NCBI GenBank assembly: GCA_022605955.1
Contig: JAKCOZ010000018.1
Coordinates: forward strand, 7,386,001-7,450,000
Reading direction: 5' to 3'
Length of the DNA: 64,000 bases
Origin: Rallus limicola
Taxonomy: Eukaryota > Chordata > Aves > Gruiformes > Rallidae
This document shows, piece by piece, positions 11,561 to 25,300 of this stretch. The notes beneath the pieces are model-generated. The model saw only the letters and a program-made list of their open reading frames with translations, had not been told where the DNA came from and did no database searches. A program made the position numbers and the translations under genes. How positions within the stretch are numbered: position 1 is the first letter of the stretch; every line of letters begins with the position of its first letter.

Positions 11561-14427
11561 AACATGTCATCAGCTCCCTGCACAGATGCTCAGCTACTGA
11601 CTTTGTTGCCCAAGGATTTTATCCTTGCTTGCTACTAGCTTATCATGAATACCTGAAAAAATGCTACATGTACTTTTAGAATCGCAAAGAACTCAAGCAC
11701 CCTGCCTCCTTCATATAGAAGTTGCCTGACAAACAAGAAAACATTGCTTGAATTTAAGTCAATAAGTTACTACTGGGTTTTTCCCTTTACTTTCAGTTTG
11801 GTATGTTATTTCCCCCACCCCCAGCACTATACCCTGGCCTAAGTAATGGTGACAGTGGATTTCAAACAGTTGCAACATCACACTCCAGAAACGAGGGAAC
11901 TTCACATAAAGTGAGCAGCTTGCATCCAGATGCTACGGTTGAGTGTAGAGTGCAGAGATTTATCAAACGTAAACAGATTTATGATGGAAACAGCAGACTG
12001 ATGTAATAGGAAGCATTGTGATGGACTGCATTGGATTGCACTTGAAGCAATGAACCATCTTCACATGCATGCTCCAGGGGAGGAACTTTCGTGCTTTCCT
12101 GTATTAAAGGGGACTGGTATTTCTATAGTTCTGCAGTGAATCTTAGAGTTTCTTTTGTACCTCTGCCCCACATTCTCTGAGTGACTATGAAGATGTGCAA
12201 AAGCACATCATAGACCTTGGTACCCAAATCCCTTTGATTCTCTGGAGTCATTTCTTGTAGAAAATGTGATTTGGTTCTAAGAGATTTGGAAATACCATAC
12301 TACTACTTGCTTTTTTTATCCTTACACAGGATAGTACTATCTCCCTTGCATTCTTTTTTCACCTATATTATTTACTCTAAATGCAGGCTGTACATATAAT
12401 GGAGTCTAGGTAGAGACACCCGATAAGCTGTGAGTTATGAACTGACCGGGCAGATGTGGATTTAGTGGGGGAGAAGGGAGTAGGGCCAAAGAAGTGAAAA
12501 CCCCTTCTTTCCAATTCTCTCATTTATCACCAGCTGGTGCTCTGTGTCTACATGTATTTTATGTCCACACTTAGCCCTGCACTGAACAACAGTTAGATCT
12601 AATCTGAAAGTCAATTAGCTACATTAGCATGATACCAGCCAATTAATTAGGTCAGGCCACAGTAATACTCTTGTGCAATTTCTGCTCTGGAGGTAGTGGA
12701 TGGCCTGCCAGCTTGAAGCAGAAATGAGGTAAACATCTTATTGTCCTCTCCCCTCCATCTAAGGAGAGATACCATCTTGGGTGGCTGCTCCAGATGTATC
12801 GTGGTGCCAGTGAATCACTGTTGTATTAAAGCTTAGGGGTTTTGATTTTTAACAGAAGTGGGATGTATTATTCCTCTCTGCTGTTTGGCATTTCTCTCAA
12901 GGATTGGTCTTGGCTCAGGGATTCCATGTAGTCGCTTGCACCTAGAATTTTTTGGGAAAGTTCATTGATATTATACAGTATTTCCTGATGAAGTCACATA
13001 AATCACTGTTCAGTGAATTATCTCTAAAGAACAGAGTTCCCTTCTTACTGCTACTACATGAATAATGAGAATAGTAAACCTTGATCTTTGGTATTAATCT
13101 CCAAATCAACTTCCGTTCAAAACTAGCCAGATACTGAAGGAAATTCCGTGTAGAGGAATCATACTGATTATACAGCTTATATACATCTTCCTTTGACTAA
13201 TGTTGCACAGGTTTTTTCCTGGACTGTGGTGAAATAACTGTGTCATTCCACAAAGCAAAAATCATCTGTCCTTCAAAAGAAAGGAAAACCATTTTCAAAG
13301 GGGCCATTTCTGCTGAAAAGGAGTGTTCCCATTGCACTAGAGAAAAGCAAAACATGGACACAGAGTTTCCACCATTCTCTTTCAGTGTCATAGGGGAAGT
13401 AGGATAAAATGATGGAAGAGAAGCTGCTCTCCTCCAAATTTCCCCTTAAGAATACATGAGCTCATAATGGAAAACCAGACTGTCATCAAAAGATATTTTC
13501 ACAATCTCTATGTTTTAATATTTAAAAATTCCTCTGATGGATCATAGCAAACTATCCCATCATGGAAGTTCCACACAGATGTGTCTGCGCTCCATATCTG
13601 GCATCTAGGATTCTTGACACAAAGCTTGGGTACCATATTGCTTCTTTTATCCTGTAACAACAGCTGAGGTCAGGCAGTTAGGTGGGCTGTATGCTCGTAC
13701 ATGCAAGCGTGCACAGTGAAAATGCCTTACTGATATTAATCATTAACTATTCCTGATTCAGAACTGAGCAGGCATTTAAGGACTGCTGTCAGCTTGGGCA
13801 GATGTTTACACATTAGTGATGTTACAGTTGAAAAGGAAAAGCCACAATACATGGTTGACATGAGCAGACAGAGAAGCTAAGATGGGTTGAGAAGGAACTA
13901 GGTAACATGATGTAAAGTTCCTTGTGCCTGTAGTTATCTGCTCCATGACTGAATGCAGCTCTCAAGGTTTCCTGGTCATTGCTGGTTTGCTGTTTAATTT
14001 GTCTTTTGTCACCGGAGTGACTTTTGGAAGTGCTCTCGGAGGGGAACAGAGTGTTGCCTAACCTTGTAACTGCCTGGGCTCTTTCTCATTTGTGAAGGGA
14101 GAGCTGCACTGAGTGCTTCCCGGAGCCTGCAATTAGGACAGGCTGAGGCTACAAGGAGAAAGGGGTGTCACTGCTCCCTGAGGCTCCCTCCCTGCTCTCA
14201 TTACACGATTTCCTCTGGGAGGAGGAGCAGACGCGTGGGAATTTGGTGCACAGCCCAGCTGCCCTCTGACACACATATCAAAGGTAGTCAGGGGCCAGGA
14301 CCAGGTGACAACAATTTTGTCACCTGGAATGGTGTGAATACCTTTCACCTGCCTGTGCCCCAGATGCTTCTGACACACGGTTCTCAACATGCTTTTCCAG
14401 ACAAGGGGGAGCGAAGGGCCAGGCATT

Positions 14428-14731
14428 GATCTCCTCTCTTTGGTGACCAGAGATAGAACCCAAGGAAATGGCATGAACCTGTGACAGGGGATGTTTAGGT
14501 TGGATGTTAGGAAGAGGTTCTGTACTGAGAGGGTGGTCAGGCACTTGCACAGGCTCCCCAGGGAAGTGGTCACAGCTCTGAGCTGGGCTGAGGGCAAGAA
14601 GCATCTGGACAATGAAGTCAGTCCCATGCTCTGATTTGGCTGGCCCTGTGTGGAACGAGGAGCTGGACTCGATGATTCTTATGAGTCCCTTCCAACTCAG
14701 GAGATTCCATGGTTCTATTCTGTGATTCTAT
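14428..14731 (+). repeat. CR1 LINE 3' fragment
   Basis: A sense-orientation CR1 3' region of about 300 bp. It has CAAGGAAATGGCATGAACCT, GTTTAGGTTGGATGTTAGGA, GAAGTGGTCACAGCTCTGAG, ACTCGATGATTCTTATGAGT and a terminal ATTCTGTGATTCTATG. This is the longest sense CR1 in the window and lies about 2 kb upstream of the IL12B promoter. Confidence 0.97.
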
Positions 14732-16582
14732 GACTGCCATTTTCTCTTTCTGAACAGCTAAACAAGGACTGTGTGAAGTGCCAGTGTATGTCTGGCCCAC
14801 CTTTGGCAAAGTGGCCTGGAGAGGACTGCTGTTGGGGTAGAAGTGGGAACACAAACTGTGTGTGGGACCTCAAACTGCCCGGGAAAGTATTAGTCCCAAA
14901 TGATCATGTAAGAGAGAAAGACAAGCATCGGACAGCTGCAGAGACAGTACATGTGCTTATAACCCACAGGTCCTTCTGCTGCGTGTCAGACGTGTGTGTG
15001 TGGGAGGGGGAGATTAGAGTTTTTGGGGGTAAGTGGAGGGTGGAGATGTATAGGTATTAATTAACATTTTGGAAGTCTGTAGTACTCTGGCTTGTCTGTT
15101 ATACTGTCGATACAGATCTCCAAGGAATAGTCCATTGGTTGCTGGTCAGTTCTGTGCCATGAATAAATCAAGAAACTGCTTTGATCCCAACTCAGCAATC
15201 AACATGTGGAGGGAGCAGTTTTTCTCTGCCATTTCAAACCCACCTAAGAAAGCCACACTCAGCCTGCAGCCCCTCACTCCACGCTTGCCCAGCTCTGGCT
15301 GTGAGCTCAAGCTCAGGGAAGTCTGGTCTGGGTACACTGCACTCAGCAGGGAAGTCATTCAGCTCATCTGAGATGGCCATGCCGAGGTGTAGGTGATCCT
15401 ACTCAAGCAGAGTATCTTTGATGAGGATGACAAGGACAGAAGAAGATTCCCCTGGCAAGACTGTACCTTTGTAGGCAGCTTCCAGCACGGTTAATTCAGA
15501 GCCCTGAAACCATCCTCCTTCAAATCAGAGCATGTCACCCTCTCCGCTGTTGTGCCTCCTAGATGTGTGACAATGAACAGGAAGCCCATGCCCTGGGGTT
15601 CATAGCAAGTTCGTGTCACTGCTAACTTGGGTCATTCCCCCTCTTGTTTTATGTTCTGGCCATGTTTGGGAGCACCACACAGGCGACATATTGCACATGT
15701 TTGTGTGGGCTCACCTGTGTGGAGTACTTCCAAAGGACCATTGACTGTAACGATGGAGACCAGCATCATCTTTTCACTGCTGGTTTACTACTATATAGCT
15801 TTTGTCTCTGGGCTGCAGGACTGCTCCTGTCACCAGAAAGCACCCAGGAGAGAGCTGGGCCTCTCTATGGACCCCAAAAGCACGTCAGGTTCAATTTCAA
15901 ACCACCCCTTTTATAAGCAATATCTTTTTTCTTGGCTATAAATTTTCAGTCATCTTCTTCAGGTTTGGACCAAGGCTAGGAGAACAAACAAGCTTTGGTT
16001 TGTCTGACAAATAAAGTGAGTCAGTTTCTATTTAATAAATAATGAAAAAATCAATCAAAACTTTTTCCTCATTTTTCAAAGTAGTGTTAGGTATGGGGCT
16101 TTTCTCATGCCTGAGTACAGGTCCAAAAGGATCATCATGTTTATAAAGAAAAACAATAGGTTATATTTAAAAACTGCAACAAAAAATAACATGACAATCT
16201 CAGGGTTTTATCTCTGAGCCAGAGCTAATTGTTTATTTTTTGGTTGACCTACGTATCAATTTTTAGAATAAATACAGTTCAAAACACTAATTAAAATTAA
16301 TTTTACCTTAGCTCTACTTCTGATTGATGTGGCAATTGGGAATTTGTTTCGTGTCATTATCTCTTTAGTGCTTATCAAATAGAAATAGATTGACATTATT
16401 TAACTTTCTCTTTCTCTCTTTATAATATATTTCCCATCAGACAGTTTTGGAAGTTTACTTGTGTGTATTTACTCTTCCTCAGATGATGAACAGGCAGTAT
16501 GAGAGAGAAAGAACTTCAGGCAGGCAGGAAAGGAAATGCCTCTGGCATGCCATAAAGGTCACTGTGACAATCTCATAATCTC

Positions 16583-16743
16583 ATTTCCTCTTTAAAGTTT
16601 ACCTGGGAGTCCCAAACTTTTTTTTTTTTTGCTTTAGCTCTGCCACTATGTAAAAAAGGAACTCAAGCCACGTGTTGCAATTCTGTGGTATTGCGGTGAA
16701 ACGGAGCATCCCTTTCCTTTCAGAGTTTACAAGTATTTATAAG
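16583..16743 (+). promoter_or_regulatory. IL12B: IL12B proximal promoter
   Basis: A TATA-type element TATTTATAAG lies at 16734-16743. Upstream are a C/EBP-like ATTGCGG (16690-16696), a C/EBP half-palindrome GTTGCAAT (16674-16681), a T13 tract (16618-16630), a kappaB-like GGGAGTCCC (16605-16613) and an Ets-type ATTTCCTC (16583-16590). The order Ets, kappaB-like, C/EBP, TATA resembles the mammalian IL12B (p40) promoter, which is induced in macrophages and dendritic cells through these factors. The motifs are short and the factor assignments are inference; the TATA box and its spacing to exon 1 are the firmest part. Confidence 0.6.
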
Positions 16744-16764
16744 GGAGCCAGGACTTTGCTTCCT

Positions 16765-16821
16765 TCAGATCACAAAACCAACCTGCCTGGCAACTTCAGC
16801 TAACAGGCATCACAGGAAAAG
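16765..16821 (+). other. IL12B: IL12B exon 1 (5'UTR, non-coding)
   Basis: The start is inferred about 30 nt downstream of the TATA element. The exon ends at a consensus donor (AAAAG|GTGAGA, 16821/16822). It contains no ATG. Human IL12B also has a non-coding first exon. The 2.4-kb intron leads to an acceptor directly before the start codon. Confidence 0.7.
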
Positions 16822-19249
16822 GTGAGAATTCCTTTCTTCTCTAATGCTGGGGCAGCACAGGTCTGCTTCAGTGTAACTAACGAGAACTTGCAATGATTTA
16901 GTTAAAAGTGTAAATATTAGTATTATTAGTTGAATTATTATTAATATTTATTGTGACATTTTTCTCACAACAGTATTTGTAAGCTTATGTGCCTGAAGCA
17001 TAGCACCTAGTGTATATATGTCTGTAGCGCATACAAGTGTTTAGCTAACAGAATAGTTAATGTTACAAGCTAATAATCTTTGTATCTTACTAGTAGTCAT
17101 ATTGCTGGGGTGTGTGCATCGCCAAAATCGTGTGTATAGGCAGACTGTTCTCTGTTGTAAAAAAAACACAACATCACTGACTTGGAGCTGCTGGGAGCTG
17201 GGGCTGGTCCAGATGACAGCCAGAGGTCCTTTCTGACAGAAATGACTCTGTGGTCCTCAGTGAAGGAACCTGGGCTGGTTTACAGCAGCTCGTGCTCCTG
17301 GTCGCAGGGAATACATCATGTCAGTATGCTCTGCTCACCTATGAAGTGCTCAGGCAACCGCACTGATTGTGATGTTTGGAAACAGAGTCTATTTCTGATT
17401 AATTTTTTAATTAAATTTTGAGATGCTGTGGTGGTGATGTTCTCCCTCCATCTCAAAAATGGAAGAATTTTCTGTGGAAATTGTTCACTTTTTTAATTTA
17501 AAAAACATAAAAAATCAGGAAGCTTCTCCCTAAAACCAGCAGAAACTTTTCTGTTTTCAGGATTTCAAATTTGATGAAAGGTTGACACAGAGAAGGTTTG
17601 CACTCTTCTCCTCCTCCAAGTTTTACTTGGTATTTCAGATACTGGTTTTATGGAACAGAATGATGAATGTATGTTAAATGAACAAAATGAGCATCTTTCA
17701 GAAAACTGCAAAATGCATTTTTCTTTTGCAAATGGTAGATAATCCTGCCTACAGTAGAAAACCATCAGGCACTAAGAATGTTTCCCCTTTAATGAAGCGA
17801 CTTACCACTGATAGGCCGCCCGATAGTATCTGGCATTTCACTGAGGCTCCAGCCTCTCTTCAAGTACAATGTGAGCTGGTTCCTCTCCTAGGCACTCTCT
17901 GGATACTACAGTTGTAGCTTCTGGTGCCCTTAATAGCTGCTGTGTGGTGTACAAAATCAGAGGGCAGGCTTGTCTGGCATTGCTCCAGAGGCAGCTGACT
18001 TCTGATCACGATTCAGGATGGCTAATAATAGCACAAGCTGCCAGTGAGTAACAGATTTGGTGCACATGAAATACAGATATACTCTTCCTCCATAAAACCA
18101 GATGAAAATGTTTTGTAGCATGTGAGAAGAAATCAGGAGGGCACTCCCTTTTTACTGAAAACAACTGGTTTAGGAGGAAAAAAATATCTAAATCACTTGA
18201 TTTTGTGTTTTTCATGTGCATTCAGTGTCCCACTCTGGTCTGCACAGACTGTGAAAGATACCTTCAGCAATCTCTTTTTCTAAGTCATACTCTTATTTGT
18301 TTGGCTTAATCTCCAATTGGGAAAAGGTCTGAAAGCTTATCTTAATCACTGTTGCTGAAGGGTTTTATGCACCCGGTGGTTACTACAGTATTTGGCAAAT
18401 ACAGTTGTGTTTCATGAAGAGCTCTAGCTGTATTTTGAATTCAGGACATATGTACATTTATTTATTATATATACAGTTATATATCCATATGTTCTCAAGT
18501 AATAGATGTATTTATGTCTCAAAGACAACAACAATGATATACTTACTTGTGCCTCTGGAACGTGGTTCAAGCACTGAATCCAGTAGGAATTTTGCCTGAA
18601 ATTGCTTGCAAAATTAATTTGACTCTGTAACTTTAGGTGGACACTAGCACTAGCACCAGTTAGGTGAGGGTGAGTAGGGACGCCAGCTCTACACCTCATT
18701 ATTGACACCACTGTCACTTGTTCTCACAGAGACGGTGAAGTCCAGCAATACTCTTTAGCAGGTTTTCTGTCTTACTCGCAATCCTGTGTTTGAGTAGAAC
18801 TACTGACATTTTTAAACCAAGGAATATAATTAAAAGCTTTGTATTCCTGGAATTTAATGCTCATTGATCCTTTAGGCCAATGCCTTGTTCATGCAGCTAG
18901 CCTCACTGGCGTCAGCAGGACTTCCCTTGCAGGAGGAATATCTAACTGAGGGACCTGGGAGTGCTTTTGAGCTCCTGACCATAGGAGACCTATGCACACA
19001 AATTCCCCTGCATCCGTGATGTCTTCTCTAAGCTGGGTTATGGTGTGAATAACGAGTGGATCAAAACCTTGACTTGAGCTCCGGTACAAGCCTGATACTC
19101 GGTTTTTATGTAGCCTGAGTTCTTACAATGGGACAATGTTTCTTAGTTCACTGGAACTGACTCTTATTATCCTGCCCAGCACTGCGCTTGATTTCAGTAC
19201 ACACTCCCTCATCCTCAATGAAATTTAGTAATTTATTTTTTCCCTACAG
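16822..19249 (+). other. IL12B: IL12B intron 1
   Basis: GT-AG intron between the non-coding first exon and the exon carrying the start codon. It holds one degenerate CR1 tail at 17181-17257. I see no coding exon in it. Confidence 0.7.
17181..17257 (+). repeat. Degenerate CR1 LINE tail
   Basis: The text GGTCCAGATGACAGCCAGAG, then GTCCTTTCTGACAGAAATGA and CTCTGTGG, reads like a mutated CR1 3' end. Identification is by eye and less sure than for the other copies. Confidence 0.5.
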
Positions 19250-19331
19250 ATGTCTCACCTACTATTTGCCTTACTTTCATTATTTTCCCTTGCTGCCCTT
19301 CTGGAAGCACAGTGGCAACTGAGAGAAAATG
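19250..19331 (+). CDS. IL12B: IL12B exon 2: signal peptide
   Basis: Encodes residues 1-27 plus one base of codon 28. The acceptor TTTCCCTACAG abuts the ATG directly. The signal peptide has a Leu-rich core (LLFALLSLFSLAALL) with likely cleavage after Ala20. Donor is AAATG|GTAAGC. Confidence 0.95.
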
Positions 19332-22300
19332 GTAAGCTGTCTTCCCTTACTGAGACTACAGCTGGCTGTGGGACACAAGGGAATTGCAGAGTGACACTTG
19401 TCTTCACAAGCACAGAATTTGTTAGCTACAGTATTTTAGGCCAAGGTTCTTCCAATATGTTTGTGACTAACTCAGTAACTAATTGGTATTAATGGAAGAA
19501 ATATTTACAAGCCCTAAAATGTCGTACAAGGGCCATTCTAAGTGCCTGTGTTAGAAACTGCCTTATTTCCTATTCCCTGTTCTCCTGTTACCAAAGTTTC
19601 AGTCATGCACTCTGGAAGCAGAAACAGTATCTTGTGACTTAGGTAACAGCCCACAAACAAGTGAAGAATTAATTGTCAAAAAGAACATTTCACGAGAAAA
19701 CCTAACACCTAGAAAAAGTTTATCCAACATTTCTGGTAAATAACTTGTATATAAATACATTTGTAAAAATCCAGGGGAAACAAATCATTTGAGTAACAAC
19801 CAGAAAATCAGGCTAAATTCAGATAATCAAATTCGCTGTTCTTACTCATCCAGTGTAGCTCCATAATGCAAGCTGTCTTCAATGCGACCCCAAGCAACAT
19901 GAGAAAACCATTCTCAATTTGATTGTGTTTTATTTGTAAAAAATAATTAAATTATTTTCCCATATGTTTAGATTAAATATTAATTTAAAAGGAAGATTTT
20001 TATGTTCAGATTAATTTAATTTAACCATAAAAATTCCTGTGGGTTCCCTGAGCAATACCAGGGTGCTGAGAACTGCAAATATGTTTGTCAGTATTGAGAA
20101 TAATCTTTGTGTTTGAAGTCCATGAGCAGCCTGGTAAGCTTCCAAGCTGCCTAGAGTTGCACATTTTCTGCCATTTTAGGGTCAGTGTTTGATATGTGTA
20201 TCTTAGTACTTCTTCTTTGTGGTCAAGTCTCATTCTGGTTCTCATTCTGGTAGTGAAATGTTCTGGTGAAAAGGTCTTGGAGCTCACTGGAACTCTGATT
20301 TCCTGAGCTGAGTGCTTTCTGTAGCTTTGACACACTAAGAAACAAATTTTTGCCCCTTCTTGCATGTAGAAGAGTCTCTGAGGGCACTGAATGTGGGTGG
20401 GGAGCCTGTGCCAGCTGTAGTATATCTGAGCAATGAGAGTTAAATGTGAGAACTGTTGGCAGGCAGAAATGTCGGTGAAGTTCTTCAGACAGCCACAACA
20501 GAGGGACAAAAGAAGGTAATGTTTCTTTAATGGAATTTTTCCATGAAAAATTGCATCTTCTGATTTGGAAAGACCATCAGGGCACTTCAGAGATACGAGA
20601 TGACATTTAGAAGAGCCCATCTCCCCGTGGCAGGCTGCTGAGCTCTGCCGCAGCTCCATGCTCCCCATCTCAGCAATTGTTCCACTGGGACCGGGGCGAC
20701 AGAGCAGATTGTTCCCTGCAGGAAATGAAAAACCTCATCAGCTACAGGCAGATACAAATGGCTTAGCCAGCACTCCCTCCTTCCCACTGTGCACTCACAG
20801 ACCTCTGAGGCTGTAGAGTGCACAGCATCATAGCTTTGCACCACAGCAAAGCACCATCTCGGGGGGGGTTGCATGCCATTCTGTGAGCAAGGCCACAGAC
20901 TACATGCAGGAGGGATACCTGGGCTCAGTGTGTCCTGGCACCCACACCTTTAAAACAAAGGTATGAACCATGGTTACCAACCACTGTAAGATCCTCTGGA
21001 ACCACAGGAAAAAAAAAAAATCACTTCTTCCATTAATATGCCATCCCTACTGATCAGCAGGTTCTCTATGTAGTGTAAATTTCTAACCCAAATCTCTTCT
21101 TGTGGTAAAGATTTCTGGGTGATGGTGAGGCCAGAAAGCAAACCAGGGCTTTGTTAGCAGAGCTGAAAAATCTCTCAGGCTCAGTTCAGTCTTCACAGTG
21201 CTAAGTATGAGGAGCTGCTAACATGTTTCTCTGCAATATCCAGTGTATGTCATAGAATCAGAGTGGAATGATGAGACACCAGCTAAAAGAGTGGAGCTCA
21301 CCTGTAACACATCTGATGAAGCACTGCAGGTTTACTGGAAAAAGGACACCGAACTGAAGGGAACAGGAAAGACTCTGATTGCCGAGCTGAAAGAGTTCCC
21401 AGATGCTGGCAACTACACTTGCCTGAAGGCTAATACCCATGAAATCATCAGCTATAATTTCTTCCTCATAACTAAAATAGACTCCAATGGGCAGATGATA
21501 AGGTCAATTCTGAAAAGCTTTAAAGGTAGGTTCCTAAGTGATGTGGCGTGTCTTACTCGGCTTTGTGCATCGGAGCTTTGTGAGGACCAGAGGTCACTAT
21601 CTAGAGAAAATCATGAGAGATATCCACTTTACAATGGGTCCTCATCAAAGGCTTTTCTAACAGTGCAAAGCAAACAATTACTTCTGTGAGCCTGTATACA
21701 CTGCAGCTGATGGGCAGGGAATCAGTTGCCATGGGATTAATTTAGGACTCTCTAGGCCTCTAGGATGGAGTGATGGTAGGAATTATTAGATCCAAGATAA
21801 CATTTATACTCCACCACTGCTCTTCTGGTGGGGGAGCAATTGACTTGTCTCCATCTCACCGACCCAGCACTCAGGAGAAGCTTTGCAAAACCAGGGGTAT
21901 GTGATTTGACAGAACCAGGGATGACCTAGATATTAAGTGATTTCATTTGGGCTTCTCCATTCAAGCTTAACCCACCGGGACAAGCCTGTGATATTATGCA
22001 TTTTCTGTGTGAGCCTCACTCATCCATCTCATACCCCAGTCCCTCACTGTGGTGCCAGGAACTTAGAGTTTCCAAGGCATTTTCTCTGGCTCCCAGACCC
22101 ACGGATCAGATGCAGTAGGCTGGTCTGCCAGTGACAAGCATCAAGGGTACAACACCAGGTCTGCAGTGCTGGGCAGCAGAAGCCAGACACACGCCTATAA
22201 CTGAGGCCTCATTCAGCTCTCACACTGGAAGCATTCCCTGTGGAGTGCCCCGGGGCGTGAAGACGGGAGATTATCCACTGTGCACATGCTCCTGCATAAA

Positions 22301-25300
22301 TACAGGCAAATGCACAGCAGCAATGTTTTGCTTTGAAAGGAACAGTGGATGTGGCCATAGGAATCTCATGCTGACAGCTACCCACACGAGCTGGGGTACA
22401 CTCTCATTCCCACCGGTACTCGCATAGCTGTGGTTGATGTGGTGCCATGCAAGCCAGCCTTCACCACCAGCTGTGGTTATGCAACTTTTTAACTACAGGT
22501 GGCTGCCCACAGGGCAGTGTGAAACCGGGTCTGTCCCCACACCCTCCACCTGCCACAGACAGCAGGACCCTGTCCAACTACTGGTTTCTCTGTGCTTTGG
22601 CTTTTTTGGCAAAAAAGAGTAAATAAATCTTGTTTTCTTTCTTTTTCCACCCAGAGCCAAACAGGACATTTTTAAAATGTGAGGCAAAGAACTACTCTGG
22701 AATTTTCATATGTTCATGGATGACAGAAAATGAGAGTCCAAACGTGAAGTTCACAATCAGAAGTCTAAAAGGGTAAAAGCTTGTACTTTCCTTAACAACC
22801 TCACAGCACAGCCAGACCACCATTTGCATTACTCTGGGGAGGAGATCCTGGGTCTTAGGCTGTTGGGGACATGGAGAAAGCGAGGAACCCCACTTGCAGA
22901 GTCTGAACATCTGCAATATGTTCGGATCCATCACAGTGGCTAACTTAACTAATAAAGGCGTGGGAGTTGCTCAGAAATTAATGAAGACTTGTAAATGGAA
23001 CAGAGGCGCTGGGCTGTTAGAGCTGCTGCAGTGCGGCTGCAGAACAGCTTAAGCGATGGGCAAACAGCTCAGGCCGGGGAGAGAGAGGAAGTTGAGCCAA
23101 AAGCAGAAACAGCCACAGCTCTGGGTCCCTTCGCAACAGGTCCAGTGGAATTAAGGGGGTGGCAGGCAGCACGCTGCAAAAGCCACATGTCCACTGACAG
23201 AGTCTCTGTTGAGGAACACTGCAGAAACCTGCCAGGGAAATGCGTGAGGGGAACCTTGTGGGGATTTCCTACCTCCCACTACTCTTGGGGGTTTCTCCAA
23301 AACATGGAGTCCATAAGCAAAGGTCACTGCAGTTTGTTAAAGAAGAAACAACTGTAAAAGAGGTTTGTTTGCTGAGTGCAAAAATAGAACCGGGGTCAGG
23401 TGGTGCTTTAGAGATGGCTTATGGGATTTAATTCCCGGTGGACGCATTTTAACCTCCCCTTATTTCTTCCAGCAAGGTTTTGAAAAGGGCTACAGGACAA
23501 AGTAAGATACCAGGGCTTGTCATAGCACAGGGGTGTAATAGGAAAGGAGATACCCTATTTTAGGTTTAAGCACTAATTCCTTCTCCTAAGGCGGGGGGAC
23601 TCCTGTGATTTTACATTAATGTACGGCACTGAAAATGTAAGAACTCACACTGAACTGTGTCTGCAGCTGTTGAAGCATGGACATAAAATGATACAGGCAA
23701 CAGCAAAACATTACCTTACCAAGAGCTTGTTATTGTTGTGGGAAGAAATTCTCAGAACAAGCCCTCATTTCCAGTACTTTGCTCTGTTCTGCACTCAGCT
23801 CCCAAGGAGATGTAACCTGCAGCAGCCCTGTAGCTCACACTGATAAATCAGTGACTGAATACACAGCCCAGTGCCAGAAAGAAAACTACTGTCCATTTGC
23901 TGAAGAGCACCAGCCGATTGAGATGTTCCTGGAGGTCATTGATGAGGTGGAATATGAAAACTACACTAGCAGCTTCTTCATCAGAGATATCAGTGAGTAG
24001 ACCAGGAATTGTGATAAATTCTTAGCTTTATTCTTGCTGCTGTTAGTGGAACTAACAATTGTAGCTGATCACACGAAAATTGGGAATTCCTGCCCTATTC
24101 TACTGTAAATCTGTATCAAGCCCCCAGTTACAGGAACAAGGGGAAACAATCATAGCAGCAGTCCGGAAGAGGATGAGGAAGTGAAGAAGCAACAGCTCCC
24201 TCGCTTGTGACCTCCAACACTCTCACCCCCACATCTCCCAGAAGTTTCTGTAGCCTTCTCTACTAGGTGGACATGTTTTGGAAAGGGTATGTGAGGGAAG
24301 CCAGAGAATAATCTGTAACACAGCAGGCTCTACTCTGAGACCTACAGATTTACTCAAACAATGGTTAATGCTCTGTGCGCTTCCTTCCTGATCCATTCTT
24401 ACAGATGGGCATCCGGGGCTGGTCAATAGAAACGGAGAGGAAATAAGAGGACCAGAAGTGACCATGATGCCACAGGGCACAGAAAAATGAAGCAGCATCC
24501 TAAGGAAACAGATGTTTTGCCAAATGCCCTAATGGTTAGCAGTAGTTGAAGATATTCATCTGTGTCCAACAGGGCCCACTGCATCCCTTCAGGGAAAAAA
24601 AAAGGATCTAGGAGTGTGCTTAATTTTCCATAAGAAGCATACAAGGCAGTTATTGCACATCATCATGATTCCTGCTTCTCTCTTAATCTCATGGAGGCTC
24701 CCAAACCTGATTCCTGTAAAATTACCAACAGTAGCACATCAGAATCTGATATTACGCTGCTAATGTGAATTAATTCCTTCTGTATCTTCTCTTGTAGTAA
24801 AACCTGACCCACCTCAATGTCAGTATGTGGCCACAAATGGAACAGTGACCTGGACATATCCTGAAACATGGAGCACACCAAAGTCCTACTTCCCTTTGAC
24901 TTTCAGGGTCAAAGTTGAACGTACAAAGAAACGTGGAAGCCAGGTAAAGATACGACACTTGAAAGATTATTTTCTTGCTTGGACAGACTGAGTAAATAAT
25001 CTGAGTTTAGTAGGCTAGTATCTTTTTTTTTTTTTTTTTTTAAAAAGTGTGCTGAGACACAAATGCTCAAGGTTCTGTCTTGGCAGAAAAAGACTTTCCC
25101 AGTTCTTTGAGCACTAAGATCCAAACAACACACTCTAGGGTGGATGCAACCCTGATGTAACTGGGGAGATAAAATCATGCCCAGCATTGCATAGCTGTGC
25201 TAGCGTGAGAAGAGTATTTACTAACTCATCAGGAGGCTGTGCGGGTCCTAATGAGGGAAAATCCCAATTTCCAAATCAAGAAGTCTAGGATCTGTTGCAC

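Larger units (their letters stand above)
1..16560. other. Intergenic region upstream of IL12B
   Basis: No exon with a recognisable protein and flanking splice sites was found on either strand. What it holds is listed separately: CR1 fragments near 0.83, 1.29, 1.84, 11.34 and 14.43 kb, one solo LTR near 8.26 kb, one local duplication (716-828 and 2016-2141) and simple repeats. The stretches 2142-8260, 8644-11218, 11561-14427 and 14732-16560 are AT-rich single-copy-looking DNA in which I see nothing specific. Distal IL12B enhancers could lie here but cannot be told from sequence alone. Confidence 0.75.

Noticed and set aside
14773..15060. Cys-rich 95-codon plus-strand frame after a CR1 copy
   Set aside because: The cysteine spacing fits no family I know, and the frame begins about 40 bp after a CR1 tail with no splice context.
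20021..20668. 215-codon open frame on the minus strand, in IL12B intron 2
   Set aside because: Long, but Cys/Ser/His-rich without any domain signature, promoter or splice context. One such frame is plausible by chance in 64 kb read in six frames.
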